Assembly (NCBI GenBank): GCA_030691585.1
Contig: JAUYEC010000104.1
Span: 1 to 15,058, forward strand
Length of the DNA stretch: 15,058 nucleotides
Origin: Candidatus Omnitrophota bacterium
GTDB lineage: Bacteria; Omnitrophota; Gorgyraeia; Gygaellales; Profunditerraquicolaceae
Direction of reading: 5' to 3'
Within the stretch, counting starts at the first letter, position 1; the number at the start of each line of letters is the position of its first letter. Below are positions 5,735 to 12,707 of the stretch, piece by piece. A model generated the notes under the pieces. That model did not search any database, was not told where the DNA came from, and was given only the letters and a program-made list of their open reading frames with translations. A program made the translations under genes and the position numbers.

Positions 5735-7450
5735 ATGATCAGGATAAGGATAGTCAATTATATCATTGCCGCGATGTTCTTATTTTTGGGCCTTTGGCTT
5801 TTTAATTTTAATGTCCTCCAGGGCCGGGAATTAAGGGCCCAAAGCGATAAGAACTGTGTGCGGCTCCTGTCACAATGGGGCGCGCGCGGAGCGATTTATG
5901 ACCGCGCGGGAAATCTCCTTGCCGGTAATTCGCTTTCCTACGACGTGATGGTCATGCCGCAGGGGCAAGGCTCGCGTAATCAGGCTTTAACTGCCGTTGC
6001 CAATGTCCTTAAAAAGGACCAGGCAAAACTCAATAAGGCATACAGGAATAATTTCATCGGCCCTTCGCTGCCTGTGCTTATTGCCTCCGGCATAACGAGG
6101 GAACAGGCGATAGCGCTCGAAGAGCTCAAGAATGATATTCCCAGTATCATCGTCCAATCCCGCCCGGTGAGATCCTATCCTTATGGCAGCCTTGCTTGTC
6201 ACTTGACAGGTTACCTTAGCCAGATCGATCGTTGGCGGCTGACCAAACTGGAAGATTATGGTTATAAGACTAAGGACGTAGTCGGTTTCGGCGGCATAGA
6301 AGAAAAGTATGATTATTACCTGCGCCAGGATGAGGGGGGATTGTCTTTTGAGGTGGATCATAAAGGCAGATTTGTGCGCGTCCTTGGTTTTAAACCTCCT
6401 ACAAACGGCAAAGACGTACAGTTGACCCTGGACCTGAAGGTCCAGAAGATCGTTGAAGCTAATCTTGCGGATAAAAAAGGGGCAGTGGTGGTAATGGATC
6501 CGTCTACGGGAGAGATCCTCGCCATGGCCAGTTTCCCCAAATTTGAGCCGGGATTATTTAACGGCAACGCGGACTCGACTGTCGCCGGCCTGGTTAACAA
6601 TCCCGACGCATTACTTGTTAATCGCGCCATTAGTTTTGCCTATCCACCGGGCTCGGTGTTCAAGGCGGTAGTGGCGGCCGCGGCGCTTGAAACCGGCAAG
6701 ATCGACCTGTCCACCGAGTATGTTTGTCAGGGGGTGGTATTTATCGGTAAGCAGAAATTTGAATGTTCCGGAGTGCACGGCCCCCAGAATCTGACGCAGG
6801 CGCTGGCGCATTCGTGCAATATTTTTTTCTATAAGTCCGGGCTTTTGCTTGGGGGCCAAAACATGCATGATTGGGCAGTTAAGTTCGGGTTCTCCAGGCC
6901 CGATGAGATCGACCTGCCCTATGAAATATCCGGTTTTATACCGTCGCCGCGCTGGCGCAAGGTGAATAAATTTAAAAACTGGTTTAACGGCGATACCGCC
7001 AATATGAGTATCGGCCAGGGCGATTGCCTGACTACGCCGCTTCAGGTAACGCGGATGATGGCGGTATTTGCAAACCGCGGATATCTGGTAAAGCCGTATG
7101 TGGCTCAAGCGATAGACGGAGGCGAAATTTTCGCCTATCAAAAAAAAATTATTTCCTTGGGCCTTAAGGAAAGCACGCTAAACCAGGTCAGGGAGGGCTT
7201 GAGAGATGCAGTCAGTACGCCTAAGGGGACGGCTAATTCATTATCTGAACTGCCGGTTGCCGTAGCCGGAAAGACCGGCACTGCCCAGGCGCCGCCCGGA
7301 CGATCGCACGGCTGGTTTTGCGGTTTTTTTCCTTTTGATGAACCCAAATACGTTATCTGCGTGTTCCTGGAAAGGGGAGGATCGGGTGCCGCGGCTGTGG
7401 CTGTAACAAAACAGATCATCGCCGCGATGTGCGCCGAAGGTGCAGCATAA
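5735..7450 (+). CDS. mrdA: Penicillin-binding protein 2, elongasome transpeptidase
   Basis: PBP2 is the class B transpeptidase that cross-links new peptidoglycan during elongation, paired with RodA. The product has 571 residues, slightly short compared with about 600-630 in proteobacteria. It has a short cytoplasmic tail, one TM anchor (about 7-25), the dimerisation domain starting with RGAIYDRAGNLLAGN, and a C-terminal transpeptidase domain with all three active-site motifs: S307-V-F-K310 (in PPGSVFK), S360-C-N362, and K513-T-G515. It begins 21 bp after mreD; ATG 5735 has no visible Shine-Dalgarno, but the next ATG would cut into the TM anchor. The 31-nt palindrome starts right after its TAA. 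Confidence 0.95.
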   Translation: MIRIRIVNYIIAAMFLFLGLWLFNFNVLQGRELRAQSDKNCVRLLSQWGARGAIYDRAGNLLAGNSLSYDVMVMPQGQGSRNQALTAVANVLKKDQAKLNKAYRNNFIGPSLPVLIASGITREQAIALEELKNDIPSIIVQSRPVRSYPYGSLACHLTGYLSQIDRWRLTKLEDYGYKTKDVVGFGGIEEKYDYYLRQDEGGLSFEVDHKGRFVRVLGFKPPTNGKDVQLTLDLKVQKIVEANLADKKGAVVVMDPSTGEILAMASFPKFEPGLFNGNADSTVAGLVNNPDALLVNRAISFAYPPGSVFKAVVAAAALETGKIDLSTEYVCQGVVFIGKQKFECSGVHGPQNLTQALAHSCNIFFYKSGLLLGGQNMHDWAVKFGFSRPDEIDLPYEISGFIPSPRWRKVNKFKNWFNGDTANMSIGQGDCLTTPLQVTRMMAVFANRGYLVKPYVAQAIDGGEIFAYQKKIISLGLKESTLNQVREGLRDAVSTPKGTANSLSELPVAVAGKTGTAQAPPGRSHGWFCGFFPFDEPKYVICVFLERGGSGAAAVAVTKQIIAAMCAEGAA

Positions 7451-7481
7451 TGTAGGGACAGGTTTCAAACCTGTCCCTACA
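7451..7481. repeat. 31-nt palindromic repeat, copy 2 (between mrdA and rodA)
   Basis: This copy is a perfect palindrome: 15-nt arm TGTAGGGACAGGTTT, a single central C, and the exact reverse complement. It begins at the base after the mrdA TAA stop and ends 11 bases before the rodA start. AAAAG follows rather than a T-run, so a rho-independent terminator is unlikely and rodA can be read through. Confidence 0.9.
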
Positions 7482-7492
7482 AAAGCATTGTT

Positions 7493-8599
7493 ATGATTAT
7501 GAAAAGAAACCATATATTATTATTGACCTACGCTGTCCTGATCGTGCTGATGGGCATCTTTTCCATTTACAGCAGCACCTACCAGAAAGAGGGGCTTTTT
7601 TGGCAAAGCGTCTACCAGCGCCAGATCATCTGGGCCATGGCGGGCCTGGCTTTGTTCTTTATGCTGTCATTTTCAAACTACCGGGATTTATGGGACTGGA
7701 CATATTTTTTATACGCGGCCGCGGTATTTTTCCTGCTTCTGGTCGCGATCATCGGCGCAACGCGGCTGGGCGCCCAGCGTTGGTTGAGGTTCGCCTGGTT
7801 TAATTTTCAGCCCTCTGAATTCGCCAAGTTGATAGTGGTAATATTTCTCTCCAGGTATTTCAGTAAAAAAGAGGCCGCCAATACCGCTTGGCTGCCGGCC
7901 GGCTCGGGGTTGGCTGGCCGTGTCATTTTGCCTTTTATATTTGTGGCGATCCCGGCGCTTTTTATCATTGAACAGCCGGACCTGGGCAGCGGCATGATGA
8001 TATTTTTATTTTTCATCGCCATGCTTTTTTTAACCAACGTAAAACTGAAGTATATTTTCTCGTTTTTGATTGTGGCAGCCTTGCCTGTTCCCTTCCTGTG
8101 GCATATTTTGCGCGATTACCAGAAGGAAAGGCTGATGGTTTTTTTAAACCCCAACATAGACCCCCTGGGCGCCGGTTACACCGTGATCCAGTCTAAGATA
8201 GCCATTGGTTCAGGCGGCATCCTTGGCAAGGGCTGGCTGGCCGGCACGCAGAGCCAGCTGCATTTTTTGCCTGAATCGCATACTGATTTCATCTTTGCCA
8301 CTTTTATCGAACAGTGGGGATTTGCCGGGGGCCTGGTGCTGTTGTTTCTATATTACCAGTTGATCCGCCAGGGTTTTATCATAGCGGCTAACACCAACGA
8401 TTATTTCGGAAAATCATTGGCTTTCGGCATCTCAGTGATGCTGGGCATCCAGGTGTTCATCAATATCGCCATGAACATGGGCCTGGCACCTGTTGTCGGG
8501 CTGCCTTTGCCGTTGATGAGCTATGGCGGGTCGTCAATGGTGGTGACGTTTATTTCGTTGGGCATATTGGTGAGTATTGACAGGAGAAGAGCGGTTTAA
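7493..8599 (+). CDS. rodA: Peptidoglycan glycosyltransferase RodA (SEDS family)
   Basis: RodA is the SEDS-family glycosyltransferase that polymerises lipid II with PBP2 during cell elongation. The 368-residue product is a polytopic membrane protein with about ten helices. SEDS signatures are present: GAQRWLRF, FQPSEFAKL, EQPDLGS (Asp of the family), LPESHTDFIFA and the C-terminal LPLPLMSYGGSS. The start is ATG 7493, with an alternative ATG at 7499 giving MKRNHILLL; neither has a clear Shine-Dalgarno. It is probably on the mre transcript. Many bacteria carry minC and minD between mrdA and rodA, and they are absent here. The stop codon lies at the outer edge of palindrome C. Confidence 0.95.
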   Translation: MIMKRNHILLLTYAVLIVLMGIFSIYSSTYQKEGLFWQSVYQRQIIWAMAGLALFFMLSFSNYRDLWDWTYFLYAAAVFFLLLVAIIGATRLGAQRWLRFAWFNFQPSEFAKLIVVIFLSRYFSKKEAANTAWLPAGSGLAGRVILPFIFVAIPALFIIEQPDLGSGMMIFLFFIAMLFLTNVKLKYIFSFLIVAALPVPFLWHILRDYQKERLMVFLNPNIDPLGAGYTVIQSKIAIGSGGILGKGWLAGTQSQLHFLPESHTDFIFATFIEQWGFAGGLVLLFLYYQLIRQGFIIAANTNDYFGKSLAFGISVMLGIQVFINIAMNMGLAPVVGLPLPLMSYGGSSMVVTFISLGILVSIDRRRAV

Positions 8600-8746
8600 A
8601 ATTCAATAGCAACAATTTTCCGTAGGACGTAGGATGTAGGACGTAGGATGTAAATTCAAAAACAAAACCGAAAAACGTCCAACGTCCCACGTCCAAGTGA
8701 GCGAAGCGAACGGACGTCCAACGGAACATGTTGCAGCTTGAATTTT
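8598..8746. repeat. Heptamer-built imperfect palindrome C (rodA to radical SAM spacer)
   Basis: A 149-nt inverted repeat fills most of the 162-bp spacer. The outer arms match over AAAATTCAA at 8598-8606 and TTGAATTTT at 8738-8746, with CAACA/TGTTG-type pairs next to them. Inner left arm: four and a half 7-nt words of CGTAGGA/TGTAGGA type at 8621-8655. Inner right arm: ACGTCCA/ACGTCCC words at 8675-8695 and again at 8714-8720. The right arm is broken by about 18 nt (8696-8713) that carries GTGAGCGAAGCGAAC. Confidence 0.75.
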
Positions 8747-8761
8747 GATCGGATTTAACAT

Positions 8762-10519
8762 ATGATTGAAGATTTCTTATTGCAGGTAAACAAGCCCGGA
8801 CGCTACATAGGCGGGGAGTGGAATGTCTCCGGGAACGATTTTTCCAAGGCAGAGACAAAATTCGCTTTATGTTTTCCCGATCTCTATGAGGTTGGGATGA
8901 GCAACCTTGGGCTAAGGATCCTCTATGGCATCCTGAATAATGCCCCCGGTGTATGCGCTGAAAGGTTTTTTTCCTGCGCCGAAGACCTGGAGAAGGTGTT
9001 GCGCGCCGGATCCATGGAGATTTTTTCTTTGGAATCAGGCAAGCCGCTAAGGGAATTCGACCTGGCCGGATTTTCATTAGGCTCGGAGCTTAATTACACC
9101 AATGTCCTGGCCATGCTGGACTTAGGCGGCTTGCCGCTTAAGGCTGCCGAGCGCGACAGCCGCCACCCCCTTATTATCGGCGGGGGCCCGTGCGCGTTGA
9201 ACCCCGAGCCGATGCACGAATTCTTCGATTTGTTTTTTATCGGCGAGGCTGAGGATGCGATCCTTGAGTTAATTTATGCCTGGCGCAGGATGAAGCAGGA
9301 ATATATTTCAGGCAAGATCAGCAAGACGGATCTCTTGATCGAATTAACGCGTATTGAAGGCGTTTACGCGCCGTCCTTATACGAGGTAACCTATGATGAT
9401 AAAGGCAAAATAGAACGCTTTGCTCCTAAGTCACAAGCAGTAAACGCCGTGGTTAAGAAGCGCGTAGTAGCAAGCCTCGACACCTCCTTTTTCCCTACCG
9501 AATGGCTGGTGCCGTTTATACAGATCATTCATGACCGTATCAGTATTGAGATCATGCGCGGCTGCCCTAACCGCTGCCGTTTTTGCCAGGCGAGGTCCCA
9601 GTATTTTCCTTACCGGATAAGAAGCGTAGAGAATGTGCTCGGGCTTGCCGATAAAGCATATTCATCTACCGGCTACGACGAAATATCCCTTTGCGGATTG
9701 TCGGTCAGCGATTATCCCGGCATACATTCTTTGCTGCAGCGTTTATTGGCCAAGTTCAAAGAAAAGGCGGTATCTATTTCCCTGCCTTCAATAAAAGCCA
9801 GGGCCCTGACAGGAGAGCTGGCCGAGCTTATTGCCACGATCAAAAAAACCGGGTTGACTTTTGCTCCTGAGGCAGGCACGGAAAAGCTGCGCCGGATCCT
9901 GGCCAAGGATTTCAACGAAGAGGAATTTTTTCAGGCGCTTACCCAGGCGTATCAGTCCGGTTATCAGCACGTGAAACTTTATTTTATGCTTGGGCTCCCT
10001 TTTGAGGAGCTTGCGGATCTAGACGGTATTATCGAATTTTCCACGCGGGTATCCCAACTGCGGCGTAAATTAAATAACTCGCCAGCGCAGGTCAATTTAA
10101 GCGTCAACGCTTTTATCCCCAAGCCGCACACCCCGCTTGTCTTCTGCAGGATGCAAGGCATAGAAGAGATAAAAGAGAGGCAGGCCCATCTTAAGGCCAG
10201 GATAAAGAACCGGCGGATCAAGGCCAGTTTTCACGATCCCTATATGAGTTTTGTGGAAGGCATTCTTTCGCGGGGGGACAGAAGGCTAAGCAGCGTCATA
10301 TTAAACGTCTATTTAAAAGGTGCCCGGTTTGACGCCTGGGGGAATTATTTTTCCTTTCAAAAATGGCAGGATGCTTTTAATGAAGAGAAGATCGACCCGG
10401 ATTTTTATTTACGTCCCCGGCCTCCGGAGGAGATCCTGCCGTGGGATCATATTGATACAGGCGTGAGCCGTAAGGCGTTGGAAGAAGAATTTAATCTGGC
10501 GCAGGATGTAAAAAAATAA
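8762..10519 (+). CDS. B12-binding-domain radical SAM protein, TIGR03960 type
   Basis: The 585-residue product has an N-terminal cobalamin-binding-like domain (FALCFPDLYEVGMSNLG, then SLGSELNYTNVLAMLDLGG and IIGGGPCALNPEP) and a radical SAM core with the [4Fe-4S] motif C268-x3-C272-x2-C275 in RGCPNRCRFCQA. Later radical SAM strands carry LPSIKA, FAPEAGTEKLRR and NAFIPKPHTP. This pattern matches the TIGR03960 family, whose reaction is unknown. In several phyla that family lies after rodA and beside a DUF2344 protein, rng and rplU; here it follows rodA but the DUF2344 gene is missing and a signalling gene comes next. The start is ATG 8762, with no obvious Shine-Dalgarno. The 31-nt palindrome copy 3 begins right after its TAA. 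Confidence 0.88.
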   Translation: MIEDFLLQVNKPGRYIGGEWNVSGNDFSKAETKFALCFPDLYEVGMSNLGLRILYGILNNAPGVCAERFFSCAEDLEKVLRAGSMEIFSLESGKPLREFDLAGFSLGSELNYTNVLAMLDLGGLPLKAAERDSRHPLIIGGGPCALNPEPMHEFFDLFFIGEAEDAILELIYAWRRMKQEYISGKISKTDLLIELTRIEGVYAPSLYEVTYDDKGKIERFAPKSQAVNAVVKKRVVASLDTSFFPTEWLVPFIQIIHDRISIEIMRGCPNRCRFCQARSQYFPYRIRSVENVLGLADKAYSSTGYDEISLCGLSVSDYPGIHSLLQRLLAKFKEKAVSISLPSIKARALTGELAELIATIKKTGLTFAPEAGTEKLRRILAKDFNEEEFFQALTQAYQSGYQHVKLYFMLGLPFEELADLDGIIEFSTRVSQLRRKLNNSPAQVNLSVNAFIPKPHTPLVFCRMQGIEEIKERQAHLKARIKNRRIKASFHDPYMSFVEGILSRGDRRLSSVILNVYLKGARFDAWGNYFSFQKWQDAFNEEKIDPDFYLRPRPPEEILPWDHIDTGVSRKALEEEFNLAQDVKK

Positions 10520-10550
10520 TGTAGGGGCGGGTTTAAAACCCGCCCCTACA
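10520..10550. repeat. 31-nt palindromic repeat, copy 3 (GC-rich variant)
   Basis: The arm TGTAGGGGCGGGTTT, a central A, and an exact complementary arm. Compared with copies 1 and 2, arm positions 8 and 10 are G instead of A, and both partner bases in the other arm changed to C, so pairing is kept by two compensatory changes. It begins at the base after the radical SAM TAA stop. The bases after it (GTAAGCAGG) are not a U-tract. Confidence 0.9.
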
Positions 10551-10577
10551 GTAAGCAGGCCCGTTTTTATAAACTTA

Positions 10578-10606
10578 TTGCCATTAAAGAGGATAAGATA
10601 TATAAT
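10578..10606 (+). promoter_or_regulatory. Sigma70-type promoter for the GGDEF/pilus gene group
   Basis: TTGCCA at 10578-10583 (4 of 6 bases of the -35 consensus), a 17-nt spacer, and a perfect TATAAT at 10601-10606. The predicted start is near 10613, which gives a leader of about 38 nt to the ATG at 10651. It separates this gene group from the mre/rod transcript. Confidence 0.75.
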
Positions 10607-10639
10607 TAATCGGGTCTGGTAGCGTGTTAAAATCAATCC

Positions 10640-10644
10640 GGAGG
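10640..10644 (+). promoter_or_regulatory. Ribosome binding site of the GGDEF gene
   Basis: GGAGG, six bases before ATG 10651. It is the clearest Shine-Dalgarno in the window and rules in ATG 10651 over the in-frame GTG at 10624. Confidence 0.85.
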
Positions 10645-10650
10645 GCAGAG

Positions 10651-12072
10651 ATGGCCAAGAATACAAACAATCTTTCTTTAGCTTCACACGGCCTCAAGTA
10701 TAAACTGAAGATCTCATTCTATCTCATGTCCATACTGCCGCTGTTGGTCTGCGGCTACCTCGTTTCCAACTACATTTTACCGCGTTTCGGGCTGAGTATT
10801 GACATCGCCTTATCTCTATTGATTAGTGTCATCATAGCTTTTTTTGGTTTTTTTGTGATCAAGGAAGTGTTTGACCGGGTGCTCTCTGTGACCAGCGAAG
10901 CCAGGCTCATCGCCGCCGGCGATTACAGCCGTAAATTAGAGATAGAAGGCACGGTGGATGAAGTAGGAGACCTAGGGGAATCCCTGAACCTCTTGACCCA
11001 GCAGATCCGCAGCAACATGGATGAATTAAAGGGCTACGGAGAAAAGACCACCCAGATAAACATCGAGATCCAGAAACGCGTGATGGTACTTTCCAGCCTC
11101 TTGCAGATAAGCTCGGTCATCTCCCAGAACACGAAATTAGAAGATTCCCTGAAATTGATCGTTGAAAAATCACGGCTTCTCGCCAATTCCGAGTCGGCAT
11201 ATCTCTTGTTCCGGGAAGAAGAACGGGGCAGTTTCTATATGAAAGAGGCAGACGGCTCGGATTCCGCGGACTTAATGAAGATCGTCATCAGCCCCAAGGA
11301 AGCATTAAGCAGGGCCTTCAACCTGAATAAGCCGGTGACCATAGACAGCGAAAACACTTTAGAAAAAGAAACGGAACGGACCTTTTTTGAAAAATTCCGC
11401 TTGAAAAACAGCCTGGCCCTGCCGGTTTATCTCAAGGGCAAGATCGTCGCGGTACTTGGCGTCGGTAACTCTCAACCGCAGTTTAAATACAAAAAAGAAG
11501 AGATGGAGCTGCTGGATATTTTCGCTAAGCAAATAGCCATCGCCATCGAAAACGATACGCTTTTGCGCCGCGTGGAAAAGCTCGAGATCAAGGACGCGCT
11601 GACCGGCCTGTATAATGACATTTTTATCCGCAGCCGGCTGCAGGAGGAGATCAAGCGCGCCATCATATATCAGCGGCCGTGTTCTTTTGTCCTTTTTGAT
11701 GTTGATAATTTTAAGTCATACCAAGAGGACTTCGGTTTACTGCAGGCAGAGAGCGAATTAAAGAAGATCGCCTCTTTAATGAAGAATTCGGTGACCGAGA
11801 TCGACCGTGTCGCCAGGGTAGGCGACGATGAATTCGCGTTGCTGCTGCCCGAGAAGAACAAGCGCCAAGCGCTGGATATGGCAGAATCAATCAGAAAAAA
11901 AATAGAATACAGTTCTAATGAGGAAACCGATCCCCGTAAAAAAGTTACGGTCTCAGCCGGCATCAGCGAGAACCCGCTTGACGGCGTGGAAGCCAAGGAG
12001 CTGATCGCTAAGGCTGAGGAATTGCTTAAGCTTGCCAAAGCCAACGGCAAGAACCGGGTGTCGGCTTTTTAA
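10651..12072 (+). CDS. Membrane HAMP-GAF-GGDEF protein with degenerate active site
   Basis: The product has 473 residues. Two TM helices lie at about 20-42 and 50-70, with a short loop between them rather than a large sensor domain. They are followed by a HAMP-like region (EARLIAAGDYSRKLEIEG, DEVGDLGESLNLL), a coiled linker, a GAF-like domain (about 150-300, ending IFAKQIAIAIEND), and a GGDEF fold from DALTGLYND (Asp315). The signature is G391-D-D-E-F395 instead of GGDEF; the usual LxNRR is LYNDI, the FKxxND-GH segment reads FKSYQEDFGL, and the RxxD inhibitory site has Thr382 for Arg. Diguanylate cyclase activity is therefore doubtful; it may act as a GTP or c-di-GMP sensor, or as a scaffold. 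It is followed 8 bp later by an MshEN gene, the c-di-GMP-binding domain type, which suggests a shared pathway. Confidence 0.87.
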   Translation: MAKNTNNLSLASHGLKYKLKISFYLMSILPLLVCGYLVSNYILPRFGLSIDIALSLLISVIIAFFGFFVIKEVFDRVLSVTSEARLIAAGDYSRKLEIEGTVDEVGDLGESLNLLTQQIRSNMDELKGYGEKTTQINIEIQKRVMVLSSLLQISSVISQNTKLEDSLKLIVEKSRLLANSESAYLLFREEERGSFYMKEADGSDSADLMKIVISPKEALSRAFNLNKPVTIDSENTLEKETERTFFEKFRLKNSLALPVYLKGKIVAVLGVGNSQPQFKYKKEEMELLDIFAKQIAIAIENDTLLRRVEKLEIKDALTGLYNDIFIRSRLQEEIKRAIIYQRPCSFVLFDVDNFKSYQEDFGLLQAESELKKIASLMKNSVTEIDRVARVGDDEFALLLPEKNKRQALDMAESIRKKIEYSSNEETDPRKKVTVSAGISENPLDGVEAKELIAKAEELLKLAKANGKNRVSAF

Positions 12073-12080
12073 AGGCAGCT

Positions 12081-12530
12081 ATGCCCACGAGAAGGGTTAT
12101 CAATAAACAGTTAGGCGAACTGCTCATGGAGCGGGGTATTATTACCGAGGAGCAGTTGGATAAGGCTTTGGTCACCCAGAAACAAAGCGGCGGCCTTATC
12201 GGCGAAATACTGGTGAGCCTGGGGTTTGCCAAAGAAGAGGATATTGCCCAGGCCTTAACCGGCCAATACGGTTTTCCCTACCTGCCGCTTTCAAGCTATG
12301 ATATCGATCCTGAGGTGGCCAATATCGTCCCCGCTCGCGTGGCCAGGCAATACATGTTGATGCCCATCGACAAGATAGGCAACAATCTTACCGTAGCCAT
12401 GTCAAACCCGCTTAACGTGCAGGCCTCTGAAGACGTGGAGTTGATCTCGGGTTGCAGCGTGCAGGTCTTTGTTTCCACATCCACGGATATAAAGAAGGCG
12501 ATAGAGAAATATTATAAAGGCAAAGAATAA
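12081..12530 (+). CDS. Stand-alone MshEN-domain protein (PilB/GspE N-terminal type)
   Basis: The 149-residue protein has only the N-terminal domain found on PilB, GspE and MshE ATPases, without an ATPase domain. The MshEN domain binds c-di-GMP through two 24-residue motifs separated by five residues. That exact spacing is seen here: motif I residues 10-33 (QLGELL through ALVTQ), spacer KQSGG, and motif II 39-62 (LIGEIL through ALTGQ). The core Gly and Gln positions are kept, but the first-position Arg of both motifs is Gln or Leu, so binding may be weak or lost. The second half (YDIDPEVANIVPARVARQY, LTVAMSNPLN) matches the rest of the domain. Spacing of 8 bp to the GGDEF gene, with AAAGGCAG before the ATG, indicates co-transcription. 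It may be an adaptor or a competitor for the motor ATPase. Confidence 0.85.
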   Translation: MPTRRVINKQLGELLMERGIITEEQLDKALVTQKQSGGLIGEILVSLGFAKEEDIAQALTGQYGFPYLPLSSYDIDPEVANIVPARVARQYMLMPIDKIGNNLTVAMSNPLNVQASEDVELISGCSVQVFVSTSTDIKKAIEKYYKGKE

Positions 12531-12548
12531 ATCCGGATGCTCCTGTCT

Positions 12549-12687
12549 TTCGGTAAAGGTTACGGTTACGAAGCCCGTATCGGTATTCGTCTTCCGTCGT
12601 TCGTATTTCGTATATCGTTAAACTACGCGGTACGGACGACGAAAGACGGACGACGAACTACGAAACGGGCATCGTTACCTTAACCGA
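12549..12687. repeat. Heptamer-built imperfect palindrome B (12 x 7 nt core)
   Basis: The core 12583-12666 is 84 nt, divisible into twelve 7-nt words in one register, as in palindrome A. Left words: GTATTCG, TCTTCCG, then similar words; right words are ACGGACG and ACGAAAG types. The arms extend outward through GCCCG/CGGGC and TTCGGT/ACCGAA to 12549 and 12687. It shares the 19-mer CGTCTTCCGTCGTTCGTAT with palindrome A. The spacer holds no gene and no clear promoter was found. Confidence 0.8.
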
Positions 12688-12707
12688 ATGACCTAACCGA
12701 TGAATAT

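Noticed and set aside
7451..7481. Rho-independent terminator
   Set aside because: The stem is strong but none of the three 31-nt copies is followed by a T-run, and copy 1 lies between a promoter and its gene.
8550..9077. 175-residue minus-strand ORF across palindrome C
   Set aside because: It reads through repeat DNA and antisense of the radical SAM gene; composition is irregular and no domain is seen.
12531..12707. Promoter directly before pilB
   Set aside because: I could not find a -35/-10 pair with acceptable spacing; the spacer is mostly palindrome B.
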